Positions 22,757 to 31,130 of a stretch of DNA of 40,785 bases are shown piece after piece. The DNA is from an uncultured Rhodospirillales bacterium (GTDB taxonomy: Bacteria > Pseudomonadota > Alphaproteobacteria > Acetobacterales > Acetobacteraceae): assembly GCA_903844135.1 (NCBI GenBank), contig CAIMSN010000017.1, positions 1 through 40,785 of the forward strand. Direction: 5' to 3'. Made by a program: the position numbers and the translations under genes. The notes under the pieces were generated by a model, which was given only the letters and a program-made list of their open reading frames with translations, had not been told where the DNA came from and did not search any database. Position 1 is the stretch's first letter, and every line of letters begins with the position of its first letter.

Positions 22757-23505
22757 CCCTGGCCATGAGCGGCAAGCGCGCGCGGCGGCCCTCGGTGAAG
22801 GCGCTGGCGCAGTTCGAGATGCTGCGACTGCCGGCCGGGGAGCTGCCGGTGCGCTGGAACCGGTGCGGCCGGGCGCGTCGGATCTCGCTGCGGATCGATC
22901 CGCGCGCCGGCGCCGTGGTGGTCACCTTGCCGACCCGCGCCGCGCGCGAGGCAGGGCTGGCGCTGCTCAGGACGCACGCCGACTGGGTCGCCGGACGGCT
23001 GGCGGCGCTGCCGCTGGCAATCTCGTTCGACGAGGGCGCGATCATGCTGCTGGCCGGCCGGCCGCACCGGATCAGTCACGCCCCGGAGGCCAGGCGCGGC
23101 GTCTGGGTCGAGGGCGACGAGATCAGGGTCAGCGGCGAGCGCGCCTTCCTGCCGCGCCGGGTCGCCGATTTCCTGCGCGCCGAGGCCCGCGCCCGCCTGG
23201 GCCGGCTGGTCGCCGAGATCGCCGGCGGTCCGGAGGCCGGATTGTCGCCCGCACGCCTGACCATCAAGGACACCGCCACGCGCTGGGGAAGCTGCTCGTC
23301 GGAGAAGGTGGTGATGTTCAGTTGGCGCCTGGTGATGGCGCCGCCGGAGATCCAGCATTACGTGGTCGCGCACGAGCTCGCGCATCTGCGCCACCTCGAT
23401 CACGGCGCGCAATTCTGGCGCCTGGTCGACCGGCTGTCTCCGCACCGGGTCCATGCCGAGGCCTGGCTGAAGCGGCACGGCGCCGCCCTGCTGCGCACCG
23501 GCTGA
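22738..23505 (+). CDS. YgjP/SprT-like M48-family zinc metallopeptidase
   Basis: This 255-residue product has a conserved beta-rich N-terminal half (RRISLRIDPRAGAVVVTLP) and the DUF45/YgjP C-terminal block TATRWGSCSSEKVVMFSWRL. The catalytic HELAH motif is at 212-216, with the third ligand His222 (HLDHGAQFW). It is a predicted cytoplasmic zinc protease or zinc-binding protein, and family substrates are not defined. I used the ATG at 22738 inside the 10-bp repeat. An in-frame ATG at 22765 is an alternative. It follows the YcgN-like gene with a short gap. Confidence 0.9.
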   Translation: MSGDEWALAMSGKRARRPSVKALAQFEMLRLPAGELPVRWNRCGRARRISLRIDPRAGAVVVTLPTRAAREAGLALLRTHADWVAGRLAALPLAISFDEGAIMLLAGRPHRISHAPEARRGVWVEGDEIRVSGERAFLPRRVADFLRAEARARLGRLVAEIAGGPEAGLSPARLTIKDTATRWGSCSSEKVVMFSWRLVMAPPEIQHYVVAHELAHLRHLDHGAQFWRLVDRLSPHRVHAEAWLKRHGAALLRTG

Positions 23506-23550
23506 GGGGGCTTGTCTCGCCGGGCGATCCGGCTAGAGCATGGGCCGGTC

Positions 23551-23635
23551 GCCCGCCTGGCGGAATGGTAGACGCAGCGGACTTAAAATCCGCAGCCCGT
23601 AGGGCGTGCCGGTTCGAGTCCGGCGGCGGGCACCA
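23551..23635 (+). tRNA. tRNA-Leu (anticodon UAA)
   Basis: This is an 85-nt class II tRNA. The acceptor stem GCCCGCC pairs with GGCGGGC. The anticodon stem GCGGA/TCCGC carries loop CTTAAAA, giving UAA. A long variable arm (GCCCGTAGGGC) is followed by the T-arm CCGGTTCGAGTCCGG, and CCA is encoded at 23633-23635. It reads UUA and UUG leucine codons. UUA is rare in such a GC-rich genome. Confidence 0.98.
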
Positions 23636-23724
23636 TTGCGGCGTTCGCAACCGTTTTTTGTTCCGATCGCGTGTCGTTAGTCATACAGTCATAACGTTTG
23701 CAAAGCGAAAACGTCCAAGGATTG

Positions 23725-24102
23725 ATGATGCGTACGATAACTCTGATCACCTGCGTCGCCAGCGTCGGCCTCGCCGGCTGCGTCTCCAGCGGCACCAAGG
23801 TCACGGCCGCCGACATGGCCAGCTTCACCCCTGGCGTCACCACCGAGGCACAGGTCATCGCCCGTCTGGGCGAGCCGAACAGCGCCTCGGTCGCCCCAGA
23901 CGGCAGCCGCACCGACATGTATATCTACACCGAGGCGTCGGCCAACGCGGCCAGCTTCATCCCGGTCGCGGACCTTCTCGCCGGCGGCGCGAAGACCAAG
24001 ACCACGAATGCCATGTTCATGTTCGATCCGCGCGGCGTCCTCAAATCCACCTCGTCCGGCCACGGGCAATCCAACGTCAATACCGGGCTGCTGAACCAGT
24101 AG
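23725..24102 (+). CDS. Small BamE/SmpA-like lipoprotein
   Basis: This 125-residue protein has a signal peptide and a lipobox, LAGC, near residue 18. It then has a BamE/OmlA-like block: FTPGVTTEAQVIARLGEPNS followed by a Tyr/Ile-rich strand DMYIYTEASAN, and the ending MFDPRGVLKSTS. BamE proteins aid outer-membrane beta-barrel assembly, but the bacterial family also has many small lipoproteins of unknown role, so I call this BamE-like, not BamE. The ATG at 23725 is preceded by AAGG. A second ATG follows at once (23728). It is convergent with the NUP-family lipoprotein gene. Confidence 0.75.
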   Translation: MMRTITLITCVASVGLAGCVSSGTKVTAADMASFTPGVTTEAQVIARLGEPNSASVAPDGSRTDMYIYTEASANAASFIPVADLLAGGAKTKTTNAMFMFDPRGVLKSTSSGHGQSNVNTGLLNQ

Positions 24103-24111
24103 GCGCGTCCG

Positions 24112-24156
24112 GCGCCCCGCCAGCGATTGCGGTGCGCCGCGTCGTCGGCGGGGCGC
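24112..24156. terminator. 10-bp inverted repeat between convergent lipoprotein genes
   Basis: GCGCCCCGCC (24112-24121) and GGCGGGGCGC (24147-24156) form a perfect 10-bp GC-rich stem with a 25-nt loop. It lies between the 3' ends of the BamE-like gene and the NUP-family gene, a natural site for a bidirectional terminator. There is no T-run on either side. Confidence 0.5.
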
Positions 24157-24168
24157 GCTCGACCGCGC

Positions 24169-25296
24169 TCAGTGGCCGGGAATGTGGTCTTTGTACCTGT
24201 CCCAATGGCTCGCCAGTTCCTTCACCACCGGGCTTCCGGCGTCGTAGGCGGCATTCAGCGACGCGACGAACCCGGAGAATCCGGCCTCGGTCAATTCGCC
24301 GGCCAGCAGCGCGGCGGCGGTCTCGCCCGGCGGCGGCATGTCGAAATTGCTGGCCGAGCGCAGCACCAGCACGCGCCTCGAATCGACGATCCCGGCCCGG
24401 CCCAGGAACGTCAGCGCCTCCATGAAGCCGGCATCCTCCTCCGCCGTGGTGGCGAACGTGCCGGTCCCGTCGGTCCAGTAACCGACCCAGCGCTCCGCCC
24501 AGCGGTTCATCCTTTTCCCGACCCAGAACACCGGGCTCGCCAGCGTGTCCCCCTTCATCACCGCGGGCGGGAGCTGCGCCGCCGGGGTGGAGCGATAGCG
24601 CGCGCGCACCGCCTGCATCGCCGGCGTGTCGGCCAGCGCGACGCTCCGGCTCAGCCGGTAGGCCCAGTCCACCAGTCCAGGATCGAGCGTGAACGCCGCA
24701 TCCCCCCACATCGAGCTCGCCGCCGGACGCGGCCGGGTGTCCGGCCGGGCGCCCTGCAGCGGCGTGAAGCCGTCCGGCCAGTCGGGCGGGATCTCGCGCG
24801 CATCGATCTCGTGCGCGTTGGAGCCGTCCACCACATGCGGCGCCCATACCGCCGACCCCACCGAGCCGAAATTCGGGTCGATCCCGCCGATCCCGGCCAG
24901 CAGGAAATAGGCGTGGCTCAGATCGAAGCGGGGATCGTGGCCGAGCGCGGTGATCGACGACGCCATCCTGGCCGGGCCCTCGCCGCTGACCATGCCCAGC
25001 ACCTGGAGGTCCGGATTGTAGCGCAGCGCGTGGTAGCCGGACGGGAACGCCAGGGTCTGCGGCAGCGGCAGCTTCTCGACCCAGTTCTGGAACTCGCCCG
25101 GCCGGTCGCCGCTATCCGCGCCGATCTCGAAGGTCGAGACCAGCACCACGCGCACCGGGATCGGCGTCGACCGGCTCACCGGCTCTGGTGCGCCGGACCC
25201 GGAGCCGGACCCGGAGCCGGGCTCGGTGGTGGCGCAGCCGGCCAGCAGCAGCGCGGCCGCGGCCCCGAGCCAGCGTGTTCCCAGAGCGACGACCAT
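24169..25296 (-). CDS. Purine nucleoside permease (NUP) family lipoprotein
   Basis: The 375-residue product has a signal peptide with lipobox LLAGC (about 17-21), a Gly-Ser repeat linker (near 27-35), and then a NUP-family domain. It shows VRVVLVSTFEIGAD, a MVSGEGPARMASSITALGHD block, FDLSHAYFLLAGIGGIDP, the NAHEIDAREIPPDWPDGF stretch and a Trp/Tyr-rich region ending HWDRYKDHIPGH. The family was first described as a nucleoside transporter in yeast and is structurally related to nucleoside phosphorylases, so a periplasmic role in nucleoside binding or cleavage is more likely than transport, given the lipid anchor. AGGAGGT lies 8 bases before the ATG. It is divergent from bdhA. Confidence 0.82.
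   Translation of the reverse strand: MVVALGTRWLGAAAALLLAGCATTEPGSGSGSGSGAPEPVSRSTPIPVRVVLVSTFEIGADSGDRPGEFQNWVEKLPLPQTLAFPSGYHALRYNPDLQVLGMVSGEGPARMASSITALGHDPRFDLSHAYFLLAGIGGIDPNFGSVGSAVWAPHVVDGSNAHEIDAREIPPDWPDGFTPLQGARPDTRPRPAASSMWGDAAFTLDPGLVDWAYRLSRSVALADTPAMQAVRARYRSTPAAQLPPAVMKGDTLASPVFWVGKRMNRWAERWVGYWTDGTGTFATTAEEDAGFMEALTFLGRAGIVDSRRVLVLRSASNFDMPPPGETAAALLAGELTEAGFSGFVASLNAAYDAGSPVVKELASHWDRYKDHIPGH
25189..25224. repeat. 12-bp repeat encoding the Gly-Ser linker of the NUP lipoprotein
   Basis: Three 12-bp units run in tandem on the plus strand: TGCGCCGGACCC, GGAGCCGGACCC and GGAGCCGGGCTC. Read on the minus strand they encode Gly-Ser repeats right after the lipobox cysteine region. 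They form a flexible linker between the lipid anchor and the folded domain. Confidence 0.7.
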
Positions 25297-25368
25297 CGAG
25301 CGGACCTCCTGTGCGACGACGCCGCATCGTGCAAGCCTGGGGCCAGGCGGACAATGATCGAGGACACC

Positions 25369-26157
25369 ATGGCCTCACTCACCGGGCGGATCGCGCTCGT
25401 CACCGGCTCGACCAGCGGCATCGGCCTCGGCATCGCCGCCGCGCTCGCCGCCGAAGGCGCCGGCATCATGCTGCATGGCCTGGGCGACGCGCAGGCGATC
25501 GAGACCGCCCGCGCCGGCCTCGAACGCGCATCCGGCGTGCAGGTCGCCGTCTCCGGCGCCGACCTGCGCTCCGGCGCCGGCGTGCGCCGGATGGTCGCCG
25601 ACGCCCACGCCGCGTTCGGCCGCATCGACATCCTGGTCAACAATGCCGGCATCCAGGTCACCGCGGACCTGGTCGACTTCCCGGACGAGGCCTGGGACGA
25701 CGTCATCGCCGTCAACCTGTCCGCCGCGTTCCACGCCACCAAGGCGGCGACGCCCGGCATGGTCGCGCGTGGCTGGGGCAGGGTCGTCAACATCGCCTCC
25801 GCCCACGGGCTGGTCGGCAGCGCGCGGAAATCCGCCTATGTCGCCGCCAAGCATGGCCTGCTCGGACTGACCAAGGTCGCGGCGATCGAGTTCGCAAACA
25901 CTGGCATCACCGTCAATGCGCTCTGCCCCGGCTGGGTGCTTACCCCTCTGGTCGCCGCCCAGATCGAGGCGCGCGCCGCGGCGAGCGGACGCGGCGTCGC
26001 GGCGGAAACCGCCTCGCTGCTGTCGGAAAAGCAGCCGATGGCCGAATTCACCACGCCGGAGCAGATCGGCGCCCTGGTGGCGTTCCTCTGTTCGGACCAG
26101 GCCCGCACCATGACCGGTGCGCCGCTCGCCATCGATGGCGGCTGGACCGCCGGTTGA
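25369..26157 (+). CDS. 3-Hydroxybutyrate dehydrogenase
   Basis: This is an SDR-family NAD(H) enzyme that interconverts 3-hydroxybutyrate and acetoacetate in PHB and ketone-body metabolism. Of 262 residues, the Rossmann motif is TGSTSGIGLGIA near residue 11. NNAGIQ follows, and the catalytic Ser-Tyr-Lys series appears as NIASAHGLVGS...SAYVAAKHG. The distinctive CPGWVLTPLVAAQI and C-terminal TGAPLAIDGGWTAG match BDH rather than other SDRs. GAGG lies 5 bases before ATG 25369. An in-frame ATG lies at 25354. The RpiR-family gene follows 90 bases downstream on the same strand. Confidence 0.9.
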   Translation: MASLTGRIALVTGSTSGIGLGIAAALAAEGAGIMLHGLGDAQAIETARAGLERASGVQVAVSGADLRSGAGVRRMVADAHAAFGRIDILVNNAGIQVTADLVDFPDEAWDDVIAVNLSAAFHATKAATPGMVARGWGRVVNIASAHGLVGSARKSAYVAAKHGLLGLTKVAAIEFANTGITVNALCPGWVLTPLVAAQIEARAAASGRGVAAETASLLSEKQPMAEFTTPEQIGALVAFLCSDQARTMTGAPLAIDGGWTAG

Positions 26158-26247
26158 CGCGAAGCCCGGTCCGGCTGGCGGGATGGCTCCTTGGTTCCGG
26201 CCGCACTATGCTCGGCGTCGCTATGCTTCCTTGCTGGACGCCACGCT

Positions 26248-27108
26248 ATGGATGACGACCGGACACCGGACGACCCGAAGACTCCGCGGGATTTCGCGAG
26301 TCTGCGGGCGCTGATCGTCAGCCGCCGCGCTTTGTTGCCGAAGCGGCTGGTGCAGGTTGCGGAGTTTGCCGTCGATCATCCGCAGGAGATCGCCTTCGGC
26401 CGCGTCGCCGACATCGCCAGCCAGGCCGGCGTGCAACCCTCCACCCTGGTCCGTTTCGCCCAGACCCTCGGCTATTCCGGCTTCACCGATCTGCAGGCGG
26501 TGTTCCAGGCGCATGCCCGACAGCGCTGGCCGGATTATCGCCAGCGCCTGGAGATGCTCGGCGACACCGATGGCGGCGACCAGGCCGGCCCGGCCAGCCC
26601 GGTGTCGCGGCTGCACGGTTTCGTCCATGCCGCGCAGATCTCGGTGCAGCATCTCGAACAGACCATCGACCATGGCGCGCTCGACCAGGCGGTCGCGCTG
26701 CTCGCCGGCGCCAGGATCGTCTATCTGGTCGGCATGCGCCGCGTCTATCCGGTGGCGCTGTATCTGCTCTATGCCCTGCAACGTCTCGGCATACGCTGCG
26801 AACTGCTCGACAATGCCGGCGGCCTCGGCGCGCGCCAGGTCGAACTGCTCGAGGCGGGCGACGTGATGCTCTCCATCACCTTCACACCCTACGCGCCGGA
26901 AACCCTGGAGATCTCGTCGGCGGCATCGCGTCGCGGCGTGCGAATCGTCGGCATCACCGACAGCCCGTTCTCGCCGTTGACGCCGCTGTCGGAAATCTGG
27001 CTCGAGGTCGCCGAAACCGACCATGCCGGCTTCCGCTCCCTCTCCGCCACCTTCGCGCTCGCCACCACGCTCGCGGTCTCGATCGCCGAGCGGCGCGGCG
27101 TCACCTGA
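26248..27108 (+). CDS. RpiR/MurR-family transcriptional regulator, likely of inositol genes
   Basis: The 286-residue product has an N-terminal RpiR-type helix-turn-helix (FGRVADIASQAGVQPSTLVRFAQTLGYSGFTDLQAVFQ, about 50-90) and a C-terminal SIS sugar-phosphate-binding domain (IVYLVGMRRVYPVALYLLYA, about 150-270). RpiR proteins sense phosphorylated sugars. In several alphaproteobacteria an RpiR-family IolR controls inositol catabolism, and this gene sits just before iolG. That makes it the best local candidate, but I did not find a clear GGAA-N6-TTCC palindrome in the adjoining intergenic gaps. I chose ATG 26248, where homology starts. The frame extends upstream to 26191. Confidence 0.88.
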   Translation: MDDDRTPDDPKTPRDFASLRALIVSRRALLPKRLVQVAEFAVDHPQEIAFGRVADIASQAGVQPSTLVRFAQTLGYSGFTDLQAVFQAHARQRWPDYRQRLEMLGDTDGGDQAGPASPVSRLHGFVHAAQISVQHLEQTIDHGALDQAVALLAGARIVYLVGMRRVYPVALYLLYALQRLGIRCELLDNAGGLGARQVELLEAGDVMLSITFTPYAPETLEISSAASRRGVRIVGITDSPFSPLTPLSEIWLEVAETDHAGFRSLSATFALATTLAVSIAERRGVT

Positions 27109-27127
27109 TCCGATCCTTGTCGACGGA

Positions 27128-27144
27128 GCACGGCATCTCCGTGC
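27128..27144. terminator. Hairpin after the RpiR gene
   Basis: GCACGG-CATCT-CCGTGC forms a perfect 6-bp stem with a 5-nt loop 20 bases past the RpiR stop codon. It lies in the 140-bp gap where this gene and iolG converge. There is no T-run, so this is a weak prediction. Confidence 0.4.
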
Positions 27145-27248
27145 GCATCAGCCGCGGCGGTCGCATCGCCGTCTGCGGCACGCGATAGCGCGCGATCCTG
27201 CCGCCATGGTCGCGGAGCGGCTGCCTGCACGCCGCCAGGCGATCCGCA

Positions 27249-28256
27249 TCAGACACCGGCCGCGGCGCGGTCCAGCACGATCGGTTCCACCGCGCCGGTG
27301 CGCTGCGCCAGCACGCACGCATCCGCCGCCACCGCGGCCGCATAGCCGTCCCAGGCCGACGGGCCCTTCAGCGCGCCGTCGCGAACCCCGTCGATGAAAT
27401 CCTGCAGCTCCACGTCGTAGGCGGCGATGAACCGGTCCTTCCAGTCGGTCAGGATCGGCGTGCCGAGCCGCGCCTGGTGGCGCAGCGTCACCGCGGACGG
27501 CTCGGGCAGTCGCGCGATGCCCTCCTCGCCGACGATCTCGCATTGGATGTCGTAGCCGTAACGGCAATTGACGAAGATCTCGACGTCGATCCTGATCCCC
27601 TTGGCGGTCTCCAGCAGCACGATCTGCGGGTCGCGCAGATCCGCGCGGGCATGTCGCGACCGGCGCGGAAAGATCACCTGCGCCGACACGTAATCGTCCT
27701 CGATCAGCCAGCGCAGCACGTCGAGCTCGTGGATCAGCGTGTCGGTGATTGCCATGTCGGTGGTGTAGTTGGCGCCGACCGTCGGATTGCGATGCGCGGC
27801 ATGGATCATCAGCACCGTGCCGAGCGTGTTGTCGCGCAGCACCTGCCGGAGCGCGCGATACCCGGAATCGTACGGCCGCATGAACCCGACCTGCACCAGC
27901 CGCTTCCCGGTCGCCGCCTCCGCCTTGACGATCGACAGGCAATCGGCGGCCGTCGTCGCCAGCGGCTTCTCGCAGAATACCGGCTTTCCCGCCGCGATCG
28001 CCGCATGCACGAACGCCGCATGGGTCGGGCCCCACGACGTCACCAGCACCGCATCGACCGACGGCGAGGCGATCAGCGCCTCGCCGGTCTCGAACAGCAG
28101 TGCCTCGCTCTCGAACGGCGCGATCGCCGCCCTGGCCTGCACCGGGTCGATATCGCTCACCGCCGCCACCCTGGCCCCGGACAGCGTGGTGCTGCAGCGG
28201 CGGATATGGTCGCGCCCGATCGCGCCCGTGCCGATCACGCCGAGATTCAAAGTCAT
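27249..28256 (-). CDS. iolG: Inositol 2-dehydrogenase (Gfo/Idh/MocA family)
   Basis: IolG oxidises myo-inositol to 2-keto-myo-inositol with NAD, the first step of the pathway. Of 335 residues, the Rossmann motif is [14 protein letters not shown] near residue 7. The [11 protein letters not shown] dinucleotide/catalytic stretch, the [20 protein letters not shown] region with conserved Asp and His, and [18 protein letters not shown] all match inositol dehydrogenases. It may alternatively act on scyllo-inositol or another cyclitol. It is the last iol gene of the minus-strand group, 41 bases after iolA. Confidence 0.88.
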   Translation of the reverse strand: MTLNLGVIGTGAIGRDHIRRCSTTLSGARVAAVSDIDPVQARAAIAPFESEALLFETGEALIASPSVDAVLVTSWGPTHAAFVHAAIAAGKPVFCEKPLATTAADCLSIVKAEAATGKRLVQVGFMRPYDSGYRALRQVLRDNTLGTVLMIHAAHRNPTVGANYTTDMAITDTLIHELDVLRWLIEDDYVSAQVIFPRRSRHARADLRDPQIVLLETAKGIRIDVEIFVNCRYGYDIQCEIVGEEGIARLPEPSAVTLRHQARLGTPILTDWKDRFIAAYDVELQDFIDGVRDGALKGPSAWDGYAAAVAADACVLAQRTGAVEPIVLDRAAAGV

Positions 28257-28297
28257 GCGTTACTCTCCGGTTCGGACAAGCATGGTCGTCGGGTGGT

Positions 28298-29794
28298 TCA
28301 ACCGAGCGTCGGCATCTGGAACTCGGCACCGGCGCGGATGCCGGTCGGCCAGCGCGACGTGACCGCCTTCATCTTGGTGTAGAACCGGATGCCTTCCGGC
28401 CCGTGCATGTGATGGTCGCCGAACAGCGATGCCTTCCAGCCGCCGAACGAGTGGAACGCCATCGGCACCGGGATCGGCACGTTGACGCCGACCATGCCGG
28501 CCTGCACCGCATGCACGAACTCCCGCGCGCTGTCGCCGTCGCGGGTGAAGATGCTGGTGCCGTTGCCGAACTCGTGCTCGTTCACCAGCGTCAGCGCGCT
28601 CGCGAAATCCGGCGCCCGCACCACGCTCAGCACCGGCCCGAAGATCTCCTCGCGGTAGATCGTCATCTCGGGGGTCACGTGATCGAACAGGGTGCCGCCG
28701 ATATAGAACCCGTCCTCGTAGCCCTGCAGCTTCAGGCCGCGCCCGTCCACCACCAGCGACGCGCCCTCCGCCACGCCCTTGTCGATGTAGCCGCTCACCT
28801 TGGAGCGATGCACGCCGGTGACCAGCGGCCCCATCTCGTTCTCGGCGTCGGTGCCGGGCCCGATCTTCAGCGTCCGGATCTTCGGCGCCATCGCCTCGAC
28901 CAGCCGGTCGGCGATCGGCCCCACCGCCACCGCCACCGAGATCGCCATGCAGCGCTCGCCGGCGGAGCCATAGGCCGCGCCCATCAACGCATCGACGGTC
29001 TTGTCCAGGTCCGCGTCCGGCATGATCACGGCATGGTTCTTCGCCCCGCCGAGCGCCTGCACACGCTTGCCGTGCGCGGTGCCGGTCTGGTGGATGTAGC
29101 GTGCGATCGGCGTCGAGCCGACGAAGCTGACGGCTTCGATCCCGGGATGCTCCAGGATCGCATCGACCACCTCCTTGTCGCCCTGCACCACCTGGAACAC
29201 GCCCTTCGGCAGCCCGGCTTCCGCCAGCAGCGCCGCCAGCGCCAGCGACGCCGACGGATCGCGCTCCGACGGCTTCAGGATGAAGCAGTTCCCCGCCGCC
29301 AGCGCCATCGGCGCCATCCATAGCGGCACCATCACCGGGAAGTTGAACGGCGTGATGCCGGCCACCACGCCCAGCGGCTGGCGGAACGTGTAGGCATCGA
29401 TGCCGCGACCGGCCTGCTCGGTGAAATCGCCCTTCAGCAGCTCGGGTGCGGCGGTCGCATACTCCACCACCTCCATGCCGCGCGTCACTTCGCCCAGCGC
29501 ATCGGACAAAACCTTGCCGTGCTCGGAGGTGACGATCGCGGCGAGCGACGCTGCGTTCTTCTCCAGGAGATCGCGAAACCGGAACATCACCCGGGCGCGC
29601 GCCAGCGGTGGGGTGGCGGCCCAGGCGGGAAACGCCTTCCGCGCGGCCTGCACGGCGGCGTCCACGTCGGCGGCGCTGCCCAGCGCCACCTGCTTGGCGA
29701 CGCTGCCGAGGGCCGGGTTGAACACGTCGGACCGGCGGGTGCCGTGGCCGTTGGTCAAGGCGCCGTCGATGAGATGCTGGATCAGGTCGGGCAT
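28298..29794 (-). CDS. iolA: Malonate/methylmalonate-semialdehyde dehydrogenase (CoA-acylating)
   Basis: This enzyme converts malonic semialdehyde to acetyl-CoA at the end of inositol breakdown, and also acts in valine catabolism. The 498-residue product has the Asn-containing [16 protein letters not shown] stretch, [25 protein letters not shown] and the catalytic Cys282 in [14 protein letters not shown]. The CoA-acylating family's FTGS-like [11 protein letters not shown] block is also present. The start is ATG 29794. It lies 75 bases after the iron-dependent alcohol dehydrogenase gene, with a double hairpin between them. Its place in an iol cluster supports IolA rather than MmsA of valine catabolism, though one protein can serve both. 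Confidence 0.93.
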   Translation of the reverse strand: MPDLIQHLIDGALTNGHGTRRSDVFNPALGSVAKQVALGSAADVDAAVQAARKAFPAWAATPPLARARVMFRFRDLLEKNAASLAAIVTSEHGKVLSDALGEVTRGMEVVEYATAAPELLKGDFTEQAGRGIDAYTFRQPLGVVAGITPFNFPVMVPLWMAPMALAAGNCFILKPSERDPSASLALAALLAEAGLPKGVFQVVQGDKEVVDAILEHPGIEAVSFVGSTPIARYIHQTGTAHGKRVQALGGAKNHAVIMPDADLDKTVDALMGAAYGSAGERCMAISVAVAVGPIADRLVEAMAPKIRTLKIGPGTDAENEMGPLVTGVHRSKVSGYIDKGVAEGASLVVDGRGLKLQGYEDGFYIGGTLFDHVTPEMTIYREEIFGPVLSVVRAPDFASALTLVNEHEFGNGTSIFTRDGDSAREFVHAVQAGMVGVNVPIPVPMAFHSFGGWKASLFGDHHMHGPEGIRFYTKMKAVTSRWPTGIRAGAEFQMPTLG

Positions 29795-29817
29795 GAGTTA
29801 ATCCTTTTAAGGAAGAG

Positions 29818-29858
29818 CCAGGGCGCTGCCCTGGACCCGCTGGGGCCGCCGGCCCCAG
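29818..29858. repeat. Double-hairpin element between the alcohol dehydrogenase gene and iolA
   Basis: Two perfect hairpins lie side by side: CCAGGGC-GCT-GCCCTGG (29818-29834, 7-bp stem) and CTGGGGCC-GCC-GGCCCCAG (29840-29858, 8-bp stem). The element fills most of the 75-bp gap between two co-oriented genes. A similar pair lies at 35588-35630. They resemble intergenic REP-like palindromes and could terminate, process or stabilise the transcript. Confidence 0.7.
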
Positions 29859-29869
29859 ACCCGGGAAGG

Positions 29870-31027
29870 TTAGAAGACGAGGCGGTATAGGGTTTGGATG
29901 TCTTCCGAGGTGGGGATGCGGGGGTTGTTGTTGGGGGAGCCGGAGGCCAGCGCCTGCTCGGCCATCAATGGGAGGAGGTTGGACCAGCGCGTCGCGTCGA
30001 GGCCGTAGGCGGCGGGGGTCGGCACCTCCAGCGTCGTGTTCATCGACCGCAGCGCCTCGACCAGCGCGTCGCAGGCGTCCGCGTCCGGCGCGTCGGCCGG
30101 CACGACGCCCATCGCCCGCGCGCAATCGGCATAGCGCGCGCCAGCCTCAGGGATCGACCAGGCGGTCACGGCCGGTAGCAGCATCGCGTTCGACAGGCCG
30201 TGCGCGACATGGAAATGCGCGCCGATCGGCCGGCTCATGCCATGCACCAGCGCCACCGAACTGTTCGAGAACGCCATCCCGGCCTGCAGCGCGCCCAGCA
30301 TCATCGCCTCGCGCGCGCGCCGGTTGGACGGCTCGCGGCAGGCCACCGCCAGGTTCGGCCAGATCGCCCGCATCGCGGCCAGCGCCAGCCCGTCGGAGAA
30401 GCCGCTCGCCTGACGCGACACATAGGCCTCGATCGCGTGGGTGGCCGCATCCAGACCGGTATCCGCGGTCAGCCGCCACGGCTTGGACAACGTCAGCTCG
30501 TAATCGACGATCGCGATGGTCGGCAGATACGCCAGGCCGGCGCACAGCATCTTCTCCTGCGTCTCCTCGTCGGTGACGATGGTGAAGCGCGTCGCCTCCG
30601 ATCCGGTGCCCGCCGTGGTCGGGATCGCCACGATCGGCAGCCCCGCTTCATCCTGCACATGCGGCACCTTCAACCGTCGCGGCGTGGTGTCGTGCTTGGC
30701 CAGCACCGCCACCATCTTTGCGGTATCGATCGGACTGCCGCCGCCGAGACCGATCACGCAATCATGCGTACCGCCGCGCAGCGCACCCAGCCCCGCCAGG
30801 ACCGAGGAAACGGTCGGATCCGGCACCACCTGGTCGAACACCCGCGCCTGGTCGATCCCCGCATCGCGCAGCACAGACAGCACGCGATCCAGCACGCCGC
30901 TGCCGGCCATGAACGGGTCGGTGACGATCAGAGGCGCCGACAATCCGAGTTGCGCCAGCGCAGCCGGCAACCCGGCCAGCGCACCGCCGCCGACACGCAG
31001 CGATTTCGGCAGATAATACGGCTTCAT
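29870..31027 (-). CDS. Iron-containing alcohol dehydrogenase
   Basis: This 385-residue protein belongs to the group III (iron-dependent) alcohol dehydrogenases. It has the N-terminal NAD-binding GLGGGSPIDTAKMVAV motif (GGGSxxD), IPTTAGTGSEATRF, and the metal-binding region with Asp in TGLDAATHAIEAY and histidines in LVHGMSRPIGAHFHVAHGLSNA. The substrate is unknown. ATG 31027 is chosen because the family sequence begins MKPYYLPKSLRVGGG. It is divergent from a LysR gene with 103 bases between, a usual arrangement for regulator and target. It sits inside the iol cluster without an obvious pathway role and may oxidise an aldehyde or alcohol from another substrate. Confidence 0.92.
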   Translation of the reverse strand: MKPYYLPKSLRVGGGALAGLPAALAQLGLSAPLIVTDPFMAGSGVLDRVLSVLRDAGIDQARVFDQVVPDPTVSSVLAGLGALRGGTHDCVIGLGGGSPIDTAKMVAVLAKHDTTPRRLKVPHVQDEAGLPIVAIPTTAGTGSEATRFTIVTDEETQEKMLCAGLAYLPTIAIVDYELTLSKPWRLTADTGLDAATHAIEAYVSRQASGFSDGLALAAMRAIWPNLAVACREPSNRRAREAMMLGALQAGMAFSNSSVALVHGMSRPIGAHFHVAHGLSNAMLLPAVTAWSIPEAGARYADCARAMGVVPADAPDADACDALVEALRSMNTTLEVPTPAAYGLDATRWSNLLPLMAEQALASGSPNNNPRIPTSEDIQTLYRLVF

Positions 31028-31078
31028 GCGACTTTTTCCTCCGCACCCGAGCCTAGCGGAGCGCTGCCCGTGCGATAA

Positions 31079-31116
31079 GCGCAAGTTTGCGCGCATACTG
31101 TGTGCGTTTATGCACA
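31079..31116. promoter_or_regulatory. Two palindromes in the adh-LysR divergent promoter
   Basis: GCGCAAGTTTGCGC (31079-31092) is a perfect inverted repeat with 6-bp arms and a 2-bp centre. TGTGC-GTTTAT-GCACA (31101-31116) is a second with 5-bp arms. Both lie between divergent alcohol dehydrogenase and LysR genes. They are candidate operators for the LysR protein, which normally binds near its own promoter. The -35/-10 elements are not clear. Confidence 0.5.
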
Positions 31117-31130
31117 GGAGCAGGGTGGCG

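Noticed and set aside
22752-24425. 557-codon plus-strand frame spanning YgjP, tRNA-Leu and the BamE-like gene
   Set aside because: It runs through a tRNA gene and two real genes in another frame, and its Arg/Ala/Gly-rich sequence is typical of a shadow frame.
27101-27343. 80-codon minus-strand frame between the RpiR gene and iolG
   Set aside because: It overlaps the 3' end of iolG out of frame, is Arg-rich and shows no family. The 140-bp gap holds only a short hairpin.
29796-29810. TTAA-containing sequence near iolA as a CtrA site
   Set aside because: The two TTAA copies are separated by five bases, not seven, and lie just before iolA in a metabolic cluster. This is better explained as chance in the A/T-richer leader.
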